Assembly (NCBI RefSeq): GCF_011684115.1
Contig: NZ_JAADJV010000001.1
Coordinates: forward strand, 2,356,001-2,420,000
Length of the DNA: 64,000 bases
Direction: 5' to 3'
From: Rahnella aceris
GTDB lineage: Bacteria; Pseudomonadota; Gammaproteobacteria; Enterobacterales; Enterobacteriaceae
Shown: in pieces, positions 19,353 through 29,681 of the stretch
Position numbering within the stretch: position 1 is the first letter of the stretch
How the letters are laid out: every line of letters starts with the position of its first letter
The notes under the pieces: model-generated
The model's input: only the letters and a program-made list of their open reading frames with translations
Told to the model about the DNA's origin: nothing
Databases searched by the model: none
Made by a program: the position numbers and the translations under genes

Positions 19353-21257
19353 ATGAAAATAGATCGTAACCCTTTTCGCGACTATACGGCTGAATCAGCC
19401 CTCTTTGTGCGCCGTGCACTGGTGGCGTTTATCGGCATTCTGCTACTTAGCGGCGTTTTAGCTTTTAATCTTTATAATCTGCAAATTGTCCGTTTTCAGG
19501 ATTACCAAACCCGTTCTAACGATAACCGTATCAAGCTGGTGCCGATCGCGCCCAGCCGCGGCATTATCTATGACCGCAACGGTACGCCGCTGGCGCTGAA
19601 CCGCACGATCTATCAGCTTGAACTGGTGCCGGAAAAAGTGGACGATTTGCAGGCCACGCTTGAAGGCCTCAAACCGATAGTTGACCTCACGCAGGAAGAT
19701 ATCGATAACTTCAAAAAAGAGCGCCAGCGTTCGCGACGCTTTACGTCTATTGCCGTCAAAACGGCCCTGACTGAAGTTCAGGTTGCGCGTTTCTCCGTCA
19801 ACCAGTTCCACTTCCCCGGCGTTGAAGTCAAAGGCTATCAGCGTCGCTACTATCCGTATGGTTCAGCGCTGACGCACGTTATCGGCTATGTATCGAAAAT
19901 CAATGACCGTGACGTTGAACGCCTCGATAAAGATGGCATTCTGGCCAACTATGCCGCCACGCACGACATTGGTAAGCTCGGCATTGAGCGCTATTACGAA
20001 GACACGCTTCACGGTAAAACCGGCTATGAAGAAGTTGAAGTGAACAACCGTGGCCGCGTTATCCGCCAGCTACACGAAGAACCGCCGCAGGCGGGCAAAG
20101 ATATTTACCTGACGATCGACTTGCCATTACAGCAATATATTGAAGTCTTGCTGACCGGCAGCCGCGCCGCTGTGGTGGTTACCGATCCGCGCGATGGCGC
20201 CATCCGTGCACTGGTGTCTAACCCGAGTTATGACCCGAACCTGTTTGTGGATGGCATCTCAAGTAAAGATTACAACACGCTGCTTAACGACCCCAATAAG
20301 CCGCTGATCAACCGGACAACGCAGGGGGTTTATCCGCCAGCGTCTACTGTGAAACCGTATATTTCAGTTTCTGCGCTGACAACGGGTGTTATCAATAAAA
20401 ACACCTCCCTGTTTGATCCAGGCTGGTGGCAGTTACCGGGTTCAGACAAGCGTTACCGCGACTGGAAACACTGGGGGCATGGTCGCCTGAATGTGACGAA
20501 AGCCCTTGAGGAATCGGCTGATACCTTCTTCTATCAGGTTGCTTATGATATGGGGATTGACCGTCTTTCCGAGTGGATGGGCAAATTTGGTTACGGCCAG
20601 TACAGCGGTATCGATTTATCAGAAGAACGTAGCGGGAATATGCCAAACCGCGACTGGAAATTTAAACGCTTCAAAAAACCCTGGTATCAGGGCGACACCA
20701 TTCCGGTGGGTATCGGTCAGGGCTACTGGACCGCAACTCCAATCCAAATCATGAAAGCCATGACCACGCTGATTAATGACGGCAATGTCAAAACGCCACA
20801 TTTGTTGCTGAGCACCAAAGTTGATGGCCAGCAGGTGCCGTACAAACAACAGGAAACGACCCAGATTGGCGATATTCATTCCGGCTATTGGGAAATTGCC
20901 AAAGACGGTATGTATGGCGTAGCAAACCGTCCGAACGGTACGGCCCGCAAGTACTTTGCTGACGCGCCTTATAAAGCCGCCGCAAAATCCGGGACAGCAC
21001 AAGTTTACGGTTTGAAAGCCAATGAAATCTATAATGCGCATAAAATCGCTGAGCATCTGCGTGACCACAAGCTGATGACCTCTTTTGCACCCTATGACAA
21101 ACCGACCGTGGCCGTTGCCGTGGTTCTGGAGAATGGCGGTGCGGGTCCGGCAGTGGGGACAATTTCACGCCAGATACTCGACCACATTTTACTGGGCGAC
21201 AACACGACACAATTACCGGCTGACGCGCCAGCGCCACCGGGAACCGAAGGTGATTAA
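19353..21257 (+). CDS. mrdA: Peptidoglycan DD-transpeptidase PBP2
   Basis: PBP2 is the elongasome transpeptidase that cross-links lateral-wall peptidoglycan with RodA and MreBCD. The 634 residues compare with 633 in E. coli. There is one N-terminal membrane segment (about residues 22-42), a PBP dimer domain, and then the transpeptidase domain. The active-site serine is in PPASTVKPY, the SxN-type motif in EESADTFFYQ, and KSGTAQ is present. The gene starts 38 bases after rlmH and is followed six bases later by mrdB. Confidence 0.96.
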   Translation: MKIDRNPFRDYTAESALFVRRALVAFIGILLLSGVLAFNLYNLQIVRFQDYQTRSNDNRIKLVPIAPSRGIIYDRNGTPLALNRTIYQLELVPEKVDDLQATLEGLKPIVDLTQEDIDNFKKERQRSRRFTSIAVKTALTEVQVARFSVNQFHFPGVEVKGYQRRYYPYGSALTHVIGYVSKINDRDVERLDKDGILANYAATHDIGKLGIERYYEDTLHGKTGYEEVEVNNRGRVIRQLHEEPPQAGKDIYLTIDLPLQQYIEVLLTGSRAAVVVTDPRDGAIRALVSNPSYDPNLFVDGISSKDYNTLLNDPNKPLINRTTQGVYPPASTVKPYISVSALTTGVINKNTSLFDPGWWQLPGSDKRYRDWKHWGHGRLNVTKALEESADTFFYQVAYDMGIDRLSEWMGKFGYGQYSGIDLSEERSGNMPNRDWKFKRFKKPWYQGDTIPVGIGQGYWTATPIQIMKAMTTLINDGNVKTPHLLLSTKVDGQQVPYKQQETTQIGDIHSGYWEIAKDGMYGVANRPNGTARKYFADAPYKAAAKSGTAQVYGLKANEIYNAHKIAEHLRDHKLMTSFAPYDKPTVAVAVVLENGGAGPAVGTISRQILDHILLGDNTTQLPADAPAPPGTEGD

Positions 21258-21263
21258 CCGTCA

Positions 21264-22376
21264 ATGACTGAGAACCAACAAAAAAGATCATTGTGGTCGA
21301 AAATGCATATCGACCTGACGATGTTGCTGATCGTGCTCGCGCTGCTGACCTACAGTGCGTTCGTGATGTGGAGCGCCAGTGGTCAGGACATGGGCATGAT
21401 GGAACGTAAAATCGGCCAGATCCTGATGGGTCTGGTGATTATGCTGGTCATGGCACAAATCCCGCCGCGCGTTTACGAAAGCTGGGCACCTTATCTCTAC
21501 ATCTTCTGCGTTTTCCTGCTGGTGCTGGTGGATGCCTTCGGCAGTATCAGTAAAGGTGCACAGCGCTGGCTGGATCTGGGGATCATTAAATTCCAGCCGT
21601 CAGAACTGGCGAAAATCGCCGTGCCTCTGATGGTCGCGCGCTTTATCAATCGCGACGTTTGCCCGCCTTCACTTAAAAATACCGCGATTGCCCTGGCATT
21701 AATCTTCATCCCTACCCTGCTGGTCGCGGCACAGCCCGATCTGGGCACCTCGATTCTGATTGCCGCATCCGGTTTATTCGTGCTGTTCCTTTCGGGCATG
21801 AGCTGGAAACTGATTGCCGTCGCCGCCCTGCTGGTTGCCGCATTTATCCCGATCCTGTGGTTCTTCCTGATGCACGACTATCAGCGCGACCGCGTCATGA
21901 TGTTGCTTGATCCTGAAAGCGATCCGCTGGGTGCGGGCTATCATATTATTCAGTCTAAAATTGCCATCGGCTCTGGCGGTTTTTCCGGCAAAGGCTGGTT
22001 GCATGGCACGCAGTCTCAGCTGGAATTCCTGCCCGAGCGACATACCGACTTTATCTTCGCTGTACTCGCCGAAGAACTGGGGTTGATTGGTGTTCTGGTG
22101 CTGCTTGGGCTGTACTTATGCCTGATCATGCGCGGTCTGGTGATCGCCGCCCATGCACAGACTACTTTTGGCCGCGTGATGTCCGGCGGACTGATGCTGA
22201 TTCTGTTCGTTTATGTGTTTGTTAACATCGGCATGGTCAGTGGTATTGTCCCGGTAGTTGGGGTACCTTTGCCTCTGGTCAGCTATGGCGGGTCAGCACT
22301 CATCGTGCTAATGGCAGGGTTTGGTATCGTTATGTCGATACATACTCATCGAAAAATGTTGTCGAAAAACTTATAG
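21264..22376 (+). CDS. mrdB: Peptidoglycan glycosyltransferase RodA
   Basis: RodA is a SEDS-family polymerase that makes glycan strands for cell elongation and is the partner of PBP2. The 370 residues match the E. coli length and have about ten membrane segments. The conserved [10 protein letters not shown] region and [22 protein letters not shown] near the C terminus are diagnostic. It lies in the mrdA-mrdB-rlpA operon. Confidence 0.96.
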   Translation: MTENQQKRSLWSKMHIDLTMLLIVLALLTYSAFVMWSASGQDMGMMERKIGQILMGLVIMLVMAQIPPRVYESWAPYLYIFCVFLLVLVDAFGSISKGAQRWLDLGIIKFQPSELAKIAVPLMVARFINRDVCPPSLKNTAIALALIFIPTLLVAAQPDLGTSILIAASGLFVLFLSGMSWKLIAVAALLVAAFIPILWFFLMHDYQRDRVMMLLDPESDPLGAGYHIIQSKIAIGSGGFSGKGWLHGTQSQLEFLPERHTDFIFAVLAEELGLIGVLVLLGLYLCLIMRGLVIAAHAQTTFGRVMSGGLMLILFVYVFVNIGMVSGIVPVVGVPLPLVSYGGSALIVLMAGFGIVMSIHTHRKMLSKNL

Positions 22377-22385
22377 AGGTGAGCA

Positions 22386-23537
22386 ATGCGTAAGGAGTGG
22401 CTTGGAGCTGTCATTATCGGTTTGCTGTTAAGTGGTTGTGCCACTGAAGATACACAGCAACAACAACCGGCACCGCAGCAAGCCTACAATGGCCCTGTGG
22501 TAGAAATCGGCGGGGCTGATCCGCGTTACGAACCTTATAATCAGGGCACGATGCAGGATTATACCGTTAACGGTAAAACCTATAAGATCATCAAAGACCC
22601 GTCCAACTTTTCGCAGGTAGGACAAGCGGCCTGGTACAGTCAGGAGAATGGAGGCAACACTACCGCGCTCGGTGAAGAATTCGACCCGACAGCCATGACC
22701 GCTGCGCATCCGACATTGCCGATCCCAAGCTATGTCCGCGTCACCAACATGGCGACAGGACGCATGCTGGTCGTGCGTGTTAACGATCGTGGCCCTTATG
22801 TGCCGGGCAAAATTATCGATTTGTCTCAGGCTGCGGCAGACCGTCTGAACCTGACCAACAGCACCAAAGTACGCATTGATTTTATCAACGTTGCGCCTGA
22901 CGGCACGCTTTCCGGCCCGGGGACTATTGGTACGACCGTCGCCAAACAATCTTATGCATTACCGTCTCGTCCAAGTTTAGGCGCCAGCAATATGGGGACG
23001 CCTACGCTGACAGCAGAGCCGCCGAATACGTCAGATGTACGCCCGATCAGTAACAGCACCCTGAGTAATCCTAATGCTGCGCCATTAACGAATGACGAAG
23101 ATAACAACGGCGCCGTAGCCTCTGCGCCAGCAGCGACCACGATGTCCGGTAACAGCAGCGGCGGCGGGTTTCTGAGCGCGCCAACACCTCTGCGTCAGGG
23201 TGTGTTAGAAGGCAGCGAACCGGTAACAGCACCGGTTGCTGTCGCCAGTGCCGCACCGGTAGCAGCAGCTGCGGCCTCCGCAGCGCCTGCGCATACCACT
23301 GCCATTCCTTCCTCGGGATTTATGGTACAGGTTGGCGCACTGAGTAATCCTCAGAACGCGCAACTGTGGCAAAAAAGCCTCAGCCAGCGCTTCTCTGTAC
23401 CCGGTAAAGTACAGGCCAATGGCAGCACCTATCGCGTGCAGCTTGGTCCGTTCACCACCCGCCAGCAGGCCGAACAGCTGAAACAGCGACTGGCCAGCGA
23501 AGCTCAGCAGCAGTCTTTCGTCACTGCTGGCATGTAA
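22386..23537 (+). CDS. rlpA: Septal-ring lytic transglycosylase RlpA-type lipoprotein
   Basis: RlpA is an outer-membrane lipoprotein that binds denuded glycan at the septum. Its double-psi barrel can act as a lytic transglycosylase in some species. The 383 residues include a signal peptide with lipobox LLSGC. A double-psi barrel lies at about 75-175 (GQAAWYSQENGGNTTALGEEFDP...VRVNDRGPYVPGKIIDLS). A low-complexity Ala/Pro/Thr linker precedes a C-terminal SPOR domain from about 308 (GFMVQVGALSNPQNAQLW). Its last four codons precede a terminator. Confidence 0.94.
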   Translation: MRKEWLGAVIIGLLLSGCATEDTQQQQPAPQQAYNGPVVEIGGADPRYEPYNQGTMQDYTVNGKTYKIIKDPSNFSQVGQAAWYSQENGGNTTALGEEFDPTAMTAAHPTLPIPSYVRVTNMATGRMLVVRVNDRGPYVPGKIIDLSQAAADRLNLTNSTKVRIDFINVAPDGTLSGPGTIGTTVAKQSYALPSRPSLGASNMGTPTLTAEPPNTSDVRPISNSTLSNPNAAPLTNDEDNNGAVASAPAATTMSGNSSGGGFLSAPTPLRQGVLEGSEPVTAPVAVASAAPVAAAAASAAPAHTTAIPSSGFMVQVGALSNPQNAQLWQKSLSQRFSVPGKVQANGSTYRVQLGPFTTRQQAEQLKQRLASEAQQQSFVTAGM

Positions 23538-23546
23538 TCTCAAAAT

Positions 23547-23572
23547 ACGGGGCATCGGCCCCGTTCTTATAA
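23547..23572 (+). terminator. Terminator after rlpA
   Basis: ACGGGGC ATCG GCCCCGT followed by TCTTAT is a compact GC-rich stem with a short, imperfect T run. It separates the rlpA operon from dacA. Confidence 0.65.
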
Positions 23573-23693
23573 GTCCCCTGTCTTATAAGTAAAAGTCAGT
23601 AAGCGCCGGTAATCGAAGATGTCTGACTTATGACTCTTCTGCTATAGTGGCGCACGTTTATCACTTACTCCCACGGATGTTGTTGTCCCGATC

Positions 23694-24902
23694 ATGAAAC
23701 TTGTAAATACTTCACGTTTAGTCAAAAGCCTCGCATTTGGCACCGTAATCACTCTGAGTGCAGCGTCCGCCTATGCCGACGATGTTAATTTAAAAACAAT
23801 GATCCCTGGCGTTCCGCAGATTGATGCTGAAGCCTATATCCTGATCGACTACAACTCCGGCAAAGTTCTGGCAGAAATGAATGCCGATGCGCGCCGCGAC
23901 CCAGCCAGCCTGACTAAAATGATGACCAGTTATGTTATCGGTCAGTCCATCAAAGCCGGCAAAATCTCTCCGACCGACATCGTTACCGTGGGTCCGGACG
24001 CCTGGGCAACCGGCAATCCGGTGTTCAAGGGCTCTTCCCTGATGTTCCTCAAACCCGGCGACCGTGTACCGGTTTCTGAGCTCAACCGCGGGATCATTCT
24101 GCAATCCGGTAACGACGCCTGTGTGGCAATGGCTGACCATGTGGCCGGAAGTCAGGATGCTTTCGTTGCCATCATGAACAATTACGTGAACTCTCTGGGT
24201 CTGAAAAATACCCATTTCGGCACCGTTCATGGTCTTGATGCCGCTGGCCAGTACAGCTCAGCCCGCGATATGGCGCTGATTGGTCAGGCGCTGATCCGTG
24301 ATGTACCGGAAGAATATGCCACCTACAAAGAGAAAGAATTCACCTTCAACAATATCCGCCAGATGAACCGTAACGGTTTGTTGTGGGATAACAGCTTGAA
24401 TGTTGACGGCATTAAAACCGGTCATACTGATTCAGCGGGCTATAACCTGGTAGCTTCTGCGACAGAAGGCCAGATGCGTCTGATCTCCGCAGTGATGGGC
24501 GGTCATACGTATAAAGGCCGTGAAGTTGAAAGTAAAAAATTGCTGACCTGGGGCTTCCGTTTCTTCGAAACCGTTTCTCCGCTGAAAGCCGGTAAAGAGT
24601 TCGCGTCAGAACCTGTCTGGTTCGGTGATACCGACCGCGTCGCACTGGGCGTTGAGAAAGATGCTTACCTGACGATCCCACGTGGTCGTATGAAAGATCT
24701 GAAAGCCAGCTACGTGCTGAACACACCGGAACTGCATGCGCCCTTGCAGAAAAATCAGGTGGTTGGGTCGATCAATTTCCAGCTTGATGGCAAAACCATT
24801 GATGAGCGCCCTCTGGTGGTCATGAACGAAGTGAAAGAAGGCGGCTTCTTCGGTCGCATCGTGGATTACATCAAACTGATGTTCCACCACTGGTTTGGCT
24901 AA
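23694..24902 (+). CDS. dacA: D-alanyl-D-alanine carboxypeptidase PBP5
   Basis: PBP5 removes the terminal D-Ala from stem peptides and controls cross-linking and cell shape. The 402 residues include a signal peptide ending AASAYADD. The active-site motifs are SLTK, SGN (QSGNDACVA) and KTG ([11 protein letters not shown]), and a beta-rich domain follows. The C-terminal amphipathic helix [14 protein letters not shown] anchors the protein to the inner membrane. A TATAGT -10-like box lies about 45 bases upstream of the ATG, so it is probably transcribed on its own. Confidence 0.96.
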   Translation: MKLVNTSRLVKSLAFGTVITLSAASAYADDVNLKTMIPGVPQIDAEAYILIDYNSGKVLAEMNADARRDPASLTKMMTSYVIGQSIKAGKISPTDIVTVGPDAWATGNPVFKGSSLMFLKPGDRVPVSELNRGIILQSGNDACVAMADHVAGSQDAFVAIMNNYVNSLGLKNTHFGTVHGLDAAGQYSSARDMALIGQALIRDVPEEYATYKEKEFTFNNIRQMNRNGLLWDNSLNVDGIKTGHTDSAGYNLVASATEGQMRLISAVMGGHTYKGREVESKKLLTWGFRFFETVSPLKAGKEFASEPVWFGDTDRVALGVEKDAYLTIPRGRMKDLKASYVLNTPELHAPLQKNQVVGSINFQLDGKTIDERPLVVMNEVKEGGFFGRIVDYIKLMFHHWFG

Positions 24903-24952
24903 GTTGCCCGCTTGAAAAAGTTTGCAACAATCCCCATATAACCGGTATAGAT

Positions 24953-24980
24953 TATAGCTCCCGCTACGGCGGGAGTTATA
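24953..24980 (+). terminator. Inverted repeat after dacA
   Basis: TATAGCTCCCGC TACG GCGGGAGTTATA is a 12-pair, almost perfect stem with a tetraloop. It lies about 50 bases after dacA and 50 bases before ybeD. It lacks a clean T run, so it may be a terminator, an mRNA-stabilising stem or part of a leader. Confidence 0.5.
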
Positions 24981-25027
24981 CTTTCAGAGACAACACTTAA
25001 TACGCTGTACAACACGCTGGAGTGCAC

Positions 25028-25291
25028 ATGAAAACCAAACTGAACGAACTGCTCGAATTCCCTTGTCCCTTTACCTACAAAGTAATGGGCCTGGCACAAC
25101 CCGAGCTGGTAGACCAGGTTGTGGAAGTCGTGCAACGCCATGCGCCTGGCGATTACAATCCTCAGGTAAAACCGAGCAGTAAAGGGAATTACCACTCCGT
25201 TTCGATTACGATCACTGCGACTCACATCGACCAGGTCGAAACCCTGTACGATGAACTGGGCAATATCGAAATTGTCCGCATGGTGCTGTAA
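25028..25291 (+). CDS. ybeD: YbeD family protein (DUF493)
   Basis: This 87-residue cytoplasmic protein of the DUF493 family has a ferredoxin-like, ACT-related fold and unknown function. The ATG at 25028 gives [27 protein letters not shown], the family start. A GTG two codons upstream is less likely. The end IEIVRMVL matches E. coli YbeD, which is also 87 residues. It sits between dacA and lipB. The context suggests a link with lipoate synthesis, but the sequence does not prove it. Confidence 0.93.
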   Translation: MKTKLNELLEFPCPFTYKVMGLAQPELVDQVVEVVQRHAPGDYNPQVKPSSKGNYHSVSITITATHIDQVETLYDELGNIEIVRMVL

Positions 25292-25348
25292 GCCCTTTCT
25301 GACCGATCCGCGCGGGAGTCACACTGTCGCGCGTTTTCCCCCTCTTCA

Positions 25349-26047
25349 ATGACGATAACTGCCGTGCAATCACAAAATCCGCAAGAACGTATCGTACTGC
25401 GCCAGCTTGGTCTTCAGCCCTATGAACCGGTTTCTCTGGCCATGCACCATTTTACTGAGCACCGAAATGCCGACTCGCTTGATGAAATCTGGCTGGTTCA
25501 GCATCACCGTGTCTTTACGCAGGGTCAGGCAGGCAAAGCTGAACATGTTCTGATGCCCGGTGATATTCCGGTTATCCAGAGCGATCGCGGCGGTCAGGTG
25601 ACGTATCACGGTCCCGGTCAGCAGGTAATGTACGTGATGGTGGATTTAAAACGAAAAAAACTCGGTGTCCGTCAACTGGTGACGGCAATTGAGCAAACGG
25701 TGGTGGATACGCTGGCACACTTCTCTATCGACGCTTATCCGCGTGCGGACGCGCCGGGCGTGTATGTCGATGGCAAAAAGATTTGTTCGCTAGGGTTACG
25801 CATCCGCAAAGGCTGTTCGTTACACGGCCTGGCATTAAATATTGATATGGATCTGGAGCCTTTCCACCGCATCAACCCCTGTGGTTATGCTGGCCTTGAA
25901 ATGACGCAGGTTAGCCTCGAAAAACCGGGGCTGACGGTCGATCAGGTGATGCCGGTTCTGGTGAAATCCTTCAACCATCGCCTTGATTATCAGCAGGTTG
26001 ATTATCTGCCCTGGCAGATAGAACATTACGCCCCTTCTCCGCCGTGA
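25349..26047 (+). CDS. lipB: Octanoyl-[ACP]:protein N-octanoyltransferase
   Basis: LipB moves octanoate from acyl carrier protein to lipoyl domains, the first step of endogenous lipoate synthesis. In the 232 residues, [12 protein letters not shown] forms the substrate pocket. The catalytic Lys is in [13 protein letters not shown] and the Cys in [10 protein letters not shown]. coli has ybeF between lipB and lipA, and it is absent here. The 371-base lipB-lipA gap is AT-rich and holds only the lipA promoter region. Confidence 0.95.
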   Translation: MTITAVQSQNPQERIVLRQLGLQPYEPVSLAMHHFTEHRNADSLDEIWLVQHHRVFTQGQAGKAEHVLMPGDIPVIQSDRGGQVTYHGPGQQVMYVMVDLKRKKLGVRQLVTAIEQTVVDTLAHFSIDAYPRADAPGVYVDGKKICSLGLRIRKGCSLHGLALNIDMDLEPFHRINPCGYAGLEMTQVSLEKPGLTVDQVMPVLVKSFNHRLDYQQVDYLPWQIEHYAPSPP

Positions 26048-26291
26048 TTTTTGGGCAGAGCTGATACGGCTGTATTGATCTTTTCTCGCGTACCTCGTGT
26101 TTTTGTCATTTATCGGGAGCGCGAGAAAATATTTACACACCATTAACACCCCATCAGCCCCCTCAGCGAACCGCTAAAATAATCAGTATTTTCAAAATAT
26201 TACATTCAATTAATGACTCCTTTTTTGATAACCCTTCCTGTTTAAGGTTAAAAAATTGCAGCATTTAGCACTTCCGGTCATGACGAAGGGC

Positions 26292-26320
26292 TGAACGAAG
26301 GGATGCTTCAATGATATAAT
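26292..26320 (+). promoter_or_regulatory. Extended -10 promoter of lipA
   Basis: TGATATAAT (26312-26320) is an extended -10 element with a perfect TATAAT. The -35 is weak (TGAACG at 26292-26297, 17 bases away). It predicts a leader of about 90 bases. Nothing else was seen in the 26048-26418 gap beyond AT-rich sequence. Confidence 0.6.
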
Positions 26321-26418
26321 TTCCGCATTATTTCTACTTTTTTTGATGAATCAGCCAGTTCATTGAATGTCCTGAAAAAACTCGGATAACGAGTGACAAA
26401 CCTGGAAGCTGCAAGATT

Positions 26419-27384
26419 ATGAGTAAACCGATTCAGATGGAACGCGGCGTCAAATACCGCGATGCAGATAAGATGGCGTTAATTCCGGTGAAAACCGTGG
26501 TCAGTGACCGGCAGGAAATGTTACGTAAGCCGGCATGGATGAAAATCAAACTGCCTGCCGACTCAACAAAAATTCAGGGCATTAAATCAGCACTGCGCAA
26601 GAATGGCCTGCATTCCGTTTGTGAAGAGGCGGCCTGCCCTAACCTTTCCGAGTGCTTCAACCACGGTACCGCAACGTTCATGATCCTCGGTGCCATTTGT
26701 ACCCGTCGCTGCCCGTTCTGCGATGTGGCACATGGTCGTCCAACCGCACCTGATATCAACGAGCCGGAAAAACTGGCACAGACTATTTCTGATATGGGTC
26801 TGCGTTATGTCGTGATCACCTCGGTTGACCGGGATGACTTGCGCGACGGCGGTGCTCAGCATTTTGCGGATTGTATTACGGCTATCCGTGCAAAAAACCC
26901 GACCATCAAAATCGAAACGCTGGTACCAGATTTCCGTGGACGTATGGATCGTGCGCTGGAAATTCTTAACGCCAGCCCGCCGGACGTGTTTAACCACAAT
27001 CTGGAAAACGTGCCGCGTGTTTACCGCCAGGTTCGTCCGGGTGCTAACTACGAGTGGTCCCTGACGCTGCTGCAACGTTTTAAAGAAGCGCACCCGGAAA
27101 TTCCAACCAAATCAGGTCTGATGGTGGGTCTGGGCGAAACAAACGAAGAAATTATCGAAGTGATGCGCGATCTGCGTCGTCATGGCGTAACGATGCTGAC
27201 ACTCGGCCAGTACTTACAGCCAAGCCGTCACCATCTTCCGGTGCAGCGTTATGTGAGCCCTGAAGAGTTTGATCAGATGAAAGAAGCAGCGATGGAAATG
27301 GGCTTCACCCATGCAGCCTGCGGTCCGTTCGTGCGTTCTTCTTATCACGCCGACCTGCAAGCCAAAGGGTTAGAAGTTAAGTAA
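26419..27384 (+). CDS. lipA: Lipoyl synthase
   Basis: LipA is a radical-SAM enzyme that inserts two sulfurs into protein-bound octanoyl groups. The 321 residues match the E. coli length. The auxiliary 4Fe-4S cluster motif [12 protein letters not shown] and the radical-SAM motif CTRRCPFC are both complete. The C-terminal serine RSSYHAD, which ligates the auxiliary cluster, is also present. It is followed by a terminator shared with tatE on the other strand. Confidence 0.97.
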   Translation: MSKPIQMERGVKYRDADKMALIPVKTVVSDRQEMLRKPAWMKIKLPADSTKIQGIKSALRKNGLHSVCEEAACPNLSECFNHGTATFMILGAICTRRCPFCDVAHGRPTAPDINEPEKLAQTISDMGLRYVVITSVDRDDLRDGGAQHFADCITAIRAKNPTIKIETLVPDFRGRMDRALEILNASPPDVFNHNLENVPRVYRQVRPGANYEWSLTLLQRFKEAHPEIPTKSGLMVGLGETNEEIIEVMRDLRRHGVTMLTLGQYLQPSRHHLPVQRYVSPEEFDQMKEAAMEMGFTHAACGPFVRSSYHADLQAKGLEVK

Positions 27385-27414
27385 TATCTCGTTACTTTTT
27401 CGCTTCAGAAAGAC

Positions 27415-27446
27415 AAAAAGGTTGTTCGCAAGAACAACCTTTTTCG
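27415..27446. terminator. Bidirectional terminator between lipA and tatE
   Basis: AAAAAG GTTGTTC GCAA GAACAAC CTTTTT is a perfect stem with A and T tracts on opposite sides. It can therefore stop transcription from lipA and from tatE. Confidence 0.9.
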
Positions 27447-27481
27447 TTTGCTAAGAGGCCGGAGACTGGCGTTCTGAAAAC

Positions 27482-27688
27482 TCAGTCTTTGTGCTCAACA
27501 CGTTGAGCTGGCTTTTCTTCTGCGGTTTTTTCAGCAGAAGCGGGAGCCGGATCATCGTTCATGGCTTTCTTAAAGCCACGCAGTGCCGCGCCCAGGTCAC
27601 CGCCCAGAGAACGCAGTTTGCTGGTACCGAACAACAGAACGATCAGCACGCCGACCACCAACAATTTAGTAATACTTAAACCTTCCAT
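27482..27688 (-). CDS. tatE: Sec-independent translocase component TatE
   Basis: TatE is a TatA-like subunit of the twin-arginine translocase. The 68 residues have one N-terminal membrane helix (ISITKLLVVGVLIVLLFGTSKL), the hinge GTSKLRSLGGDLGAALRGFKKAMND and a charged tail. Length and sequence fit E. coli TatE (67). Its position next to lipA, away from tatABC, marks it as TatE rather than TatA. Confidence 0.93.
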   Translation of the reverse strand: MEGLSITKLLVVGVLIVLLFGTSKLRSLGGDLGAALRGFKKAMNDDPAPASAEKTAEEKPAQRVEHKD

Positions 27689-27903
27689 ACATACCTTCTT
27701 TACACTGAGTGCTGGAAAACAGCAGTGACAATTTGCCGTTATTAACGGCCATTCGCGACGTTAATACAACCCGAAAATGTAACAGAACGGATCCGCAACT
27801 GTGCGCATTGTGACCAGAGTGAGTTATTATGAGCGTGAACAGCACGCCCATAAAGGACTTCTGTCTTTATTTACAGCAAACCACCTGCAAACTTGATTTC
27901 GGA

Positions 27904-28701
27904 TCAGATAAAGCGGCTCAGGAAAGCCTGTGTCCGCTGATGTTTCGGATTGACCAGAACATCATCCGCTGCCCCCTGCTCAACGACAACGCCGCGATCC
28001 ATAAACACCACGCGATCTGCAGCCTCTTTTGCAAAACCGATTTCATGCGTCACCACAATCATCGTCAGCCCCTGCTTTGCCAGATCCCGCATGGTAGCCA
28101 GCACTTCACCCACCAGTTCAGGGTCGAGTGCGGACGTTGGCTCATCGAACAACATCAGTTTAGGTTTCACCGCCAGCGCACGGGCGATAGCAACGCGCTG
28201 TTGCTGACCACCGGAAAGATGACGCGGGTAGGCATTCGCTTTATCACTCAGGCCGACTTTTTGCAGCAATTCACGCGCATATTTCTCCGCTTCATGACGG
28301 CTTTCTTTATGCACACCAACCGGCGCTTCAATGATGTTTTGCAATACGGTCATGTGCGGATAAAGATTGAATTGCTGGAATACCATGCCGATATCCCGGC
28401 GTTGCCGCGCAATCGCCCGTTCGGGCAGTTTATGCAGACGGTCTCCGCGCAGTTCATAACCGATTTGCTCGCCACCGACCATAATGGAACCGCGATCAAT
28501 ATCTTCCAGATGATTTATACAGCGCAAGAATGTCGATTTACCTGAACCCGACGGCCCGAGGATCACCACCACTTCGCTGGGTTTCACATCCAGATCAATC
28601 CCCTTCAGCACTTCGTTATCACCATAACTTTTATGCACATTACGGGCGACCACCAGTGATGCTTGTCCGGATGACTGTACGTCAGCGGGCAATTGACTCA
28701 T
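27904..28701 (-). CDS. Polar amino-acid-type ABC transporter, ATP-binding protein
   Basis: This ATPase belongs to the HisP/GlnQ family, 265 residues. Walker [11 protein letters not shown] is near residue 50, signature [15 protein letters not shown] near 162 and Walker [15 protein letters not shown] near 185. The N terminus has about 15 extra residues ([15 protein letters not shown]). Its ATG overlaps the permease stop (ATGA), and the permease in turn overlaps the binding protein. The three genes thus form one transcript, with the ATPase last. The substrate cannot be read from the ATPase. Confidence 0.92.
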   Translation of the reverse strand: MSQLPADVQSSGQASLVVARNVHKSYGDNEVLKGIDLDVKPSEVVVILGPSGSGKSTFLRCINHLEDIDRGSIMVGGEQIGYELRGDRLHKLPERAIARQRRDIGMVFQQFNLYPHMTVLQNIIEAPVGVHKESRHEAEKYARELLQKVGLSDKANAYPRHLSGGQQQRVAIARALAVKPKLMLFDEPTSALDPELVGEVLATMRDLAKQGLTMIVVTHEIGFAKEAADRVVFMDRGVVVEQGAADDVLVNPKHQRTQAFLSRFI

Positions 28702-29681
28702 AAGTCCTCCTTTTGGGCCATGCCCGGTGAATTGATGATCGGCGCGGTTTTTTCTTCCGCATTGCTCTGACGCCGTTTGGCATTTGGCAACGTCCGGCGT
28801 GTACCGCGGGAATAATAGCGTTCAATCGCAGACTGTCCGAGATTGAGCAATGACGTGATAAACAGATACCAGATCACCGCCACCATCAGCATAGGCACCA
28901 CTTCAAAGGTCCGGTTGTAGACCGTTTGCACGGAATACAGCAAATCGCCCATCGCGATAACGCTGACCAGCGACGTCGCTTTAATCATGCTGATCAGCTG
29001 GTTACCGGTCGGCGGAATAATCGAACGCATGGCCTGCGGAATGATGATCCGGCGCAGCGCACGGCCACGACTCATGCCAAATGCCTGCGCGGTTTCCGCC
29101 TGACCGTTATCGACTGACAGCAAGCCTGCCCGAATGATTTCTGCCATATATGCCGCTTCATTCAGCGCCAGACCGGCAATGGCAGCAGTCAGCGGCGTGA
29201 TCAGATCATTGGTATTCCAGCTCATGTACTCCGGGCCAAACGGGACGCCGAGTACCACGCGCGGGAACAGCGTCGACATGTTGTACCAGAACAATAACTG
29301 TACCAGCAGCGGCGTACCGCGGAAGAACCAGATATACAGCCCTGCTAATCTTCTCAGCAACAGGCTGTCAGACAAACGGGCAATCGCCAGCATCAGCCCG
29401 ATGAACACACCGAGCAGCATCGACACCACGGTAAGGCCGAGCGTGACGCCCAGACCTTTGATCACCGCCCCTTCCGTGAACCACTGCGCCACCACATGCC
29501 ATTCGAAGTTCGGGTTGTGCGAAACGGCCCAAACCACATCAGCGGCAATCAGCAACACCACTATCCAGGCAATCCAGCGGCCGTAGTTACGCGGTGCGTG
29601 GGAAAACTCAACGTTACGTCGCGGATCCTGCGTATAGTCGTCCTTGACTGCCGGCGTTGAACTATACGATTTATCCGTCAT
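28698..29681 (-). CDS. Polar amino-acid-type ABC transporter, permease
   Basis: This is a membrane permease of the HisM/GltJ family, here a single gene of 327 residues that probably works as a homodimer. An N-terminal soluble extension of about 35 residues precedes the first membrane segment ([18 protein letters not shown]). The coupling loop is [20 protein letters not shown]. The C-terminal 35 residues are polar. It overlaps its neighbours on both sides by four bases. Confidence 0.92.
   Translation of the reverse strand: MTDKSYSSTPAVKDDYTQDPRRNVEFSHAPRNYGRWIAWIVVLLIAADVVWAVSHNPNFEWHVVAQWFTEGAVIKGLGVTLGLTVVSMLLGVFIGLMLAIARLSDSLLLRRLAGLYIWFFRGTPLLVQLLFWYNMSTLFPRVVLGVPFGPEYMSWNTNDLITPLTAAIAGLALNEAAYMAEIIRAGLLSVDNGQAETAQAFGMSRGRALRRIIIPQAMRSIIPPTGNQLISMIKATSLVSVIAMGDLLYSVQTVYNRTFEVVPMLMVAVIWYLFITSLLNLGQSAIERYYSRGTRRTLPNAKRRQSNAEEKTAPIINSPGMAQKEDL

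Noticed and set aside
18652..19419. Minus-strand open frame (255 codons) over rsfS and rlmH
   Set aside because: Antisense to two conserved genes and not similar to any family I know.
27829..28545. Plus-strand open frame (238 codons) over the ABC ATPase gene
   Set aside because: Antisense to Walker and signature motifs of a clear ATPase, with no recognisable protein features.
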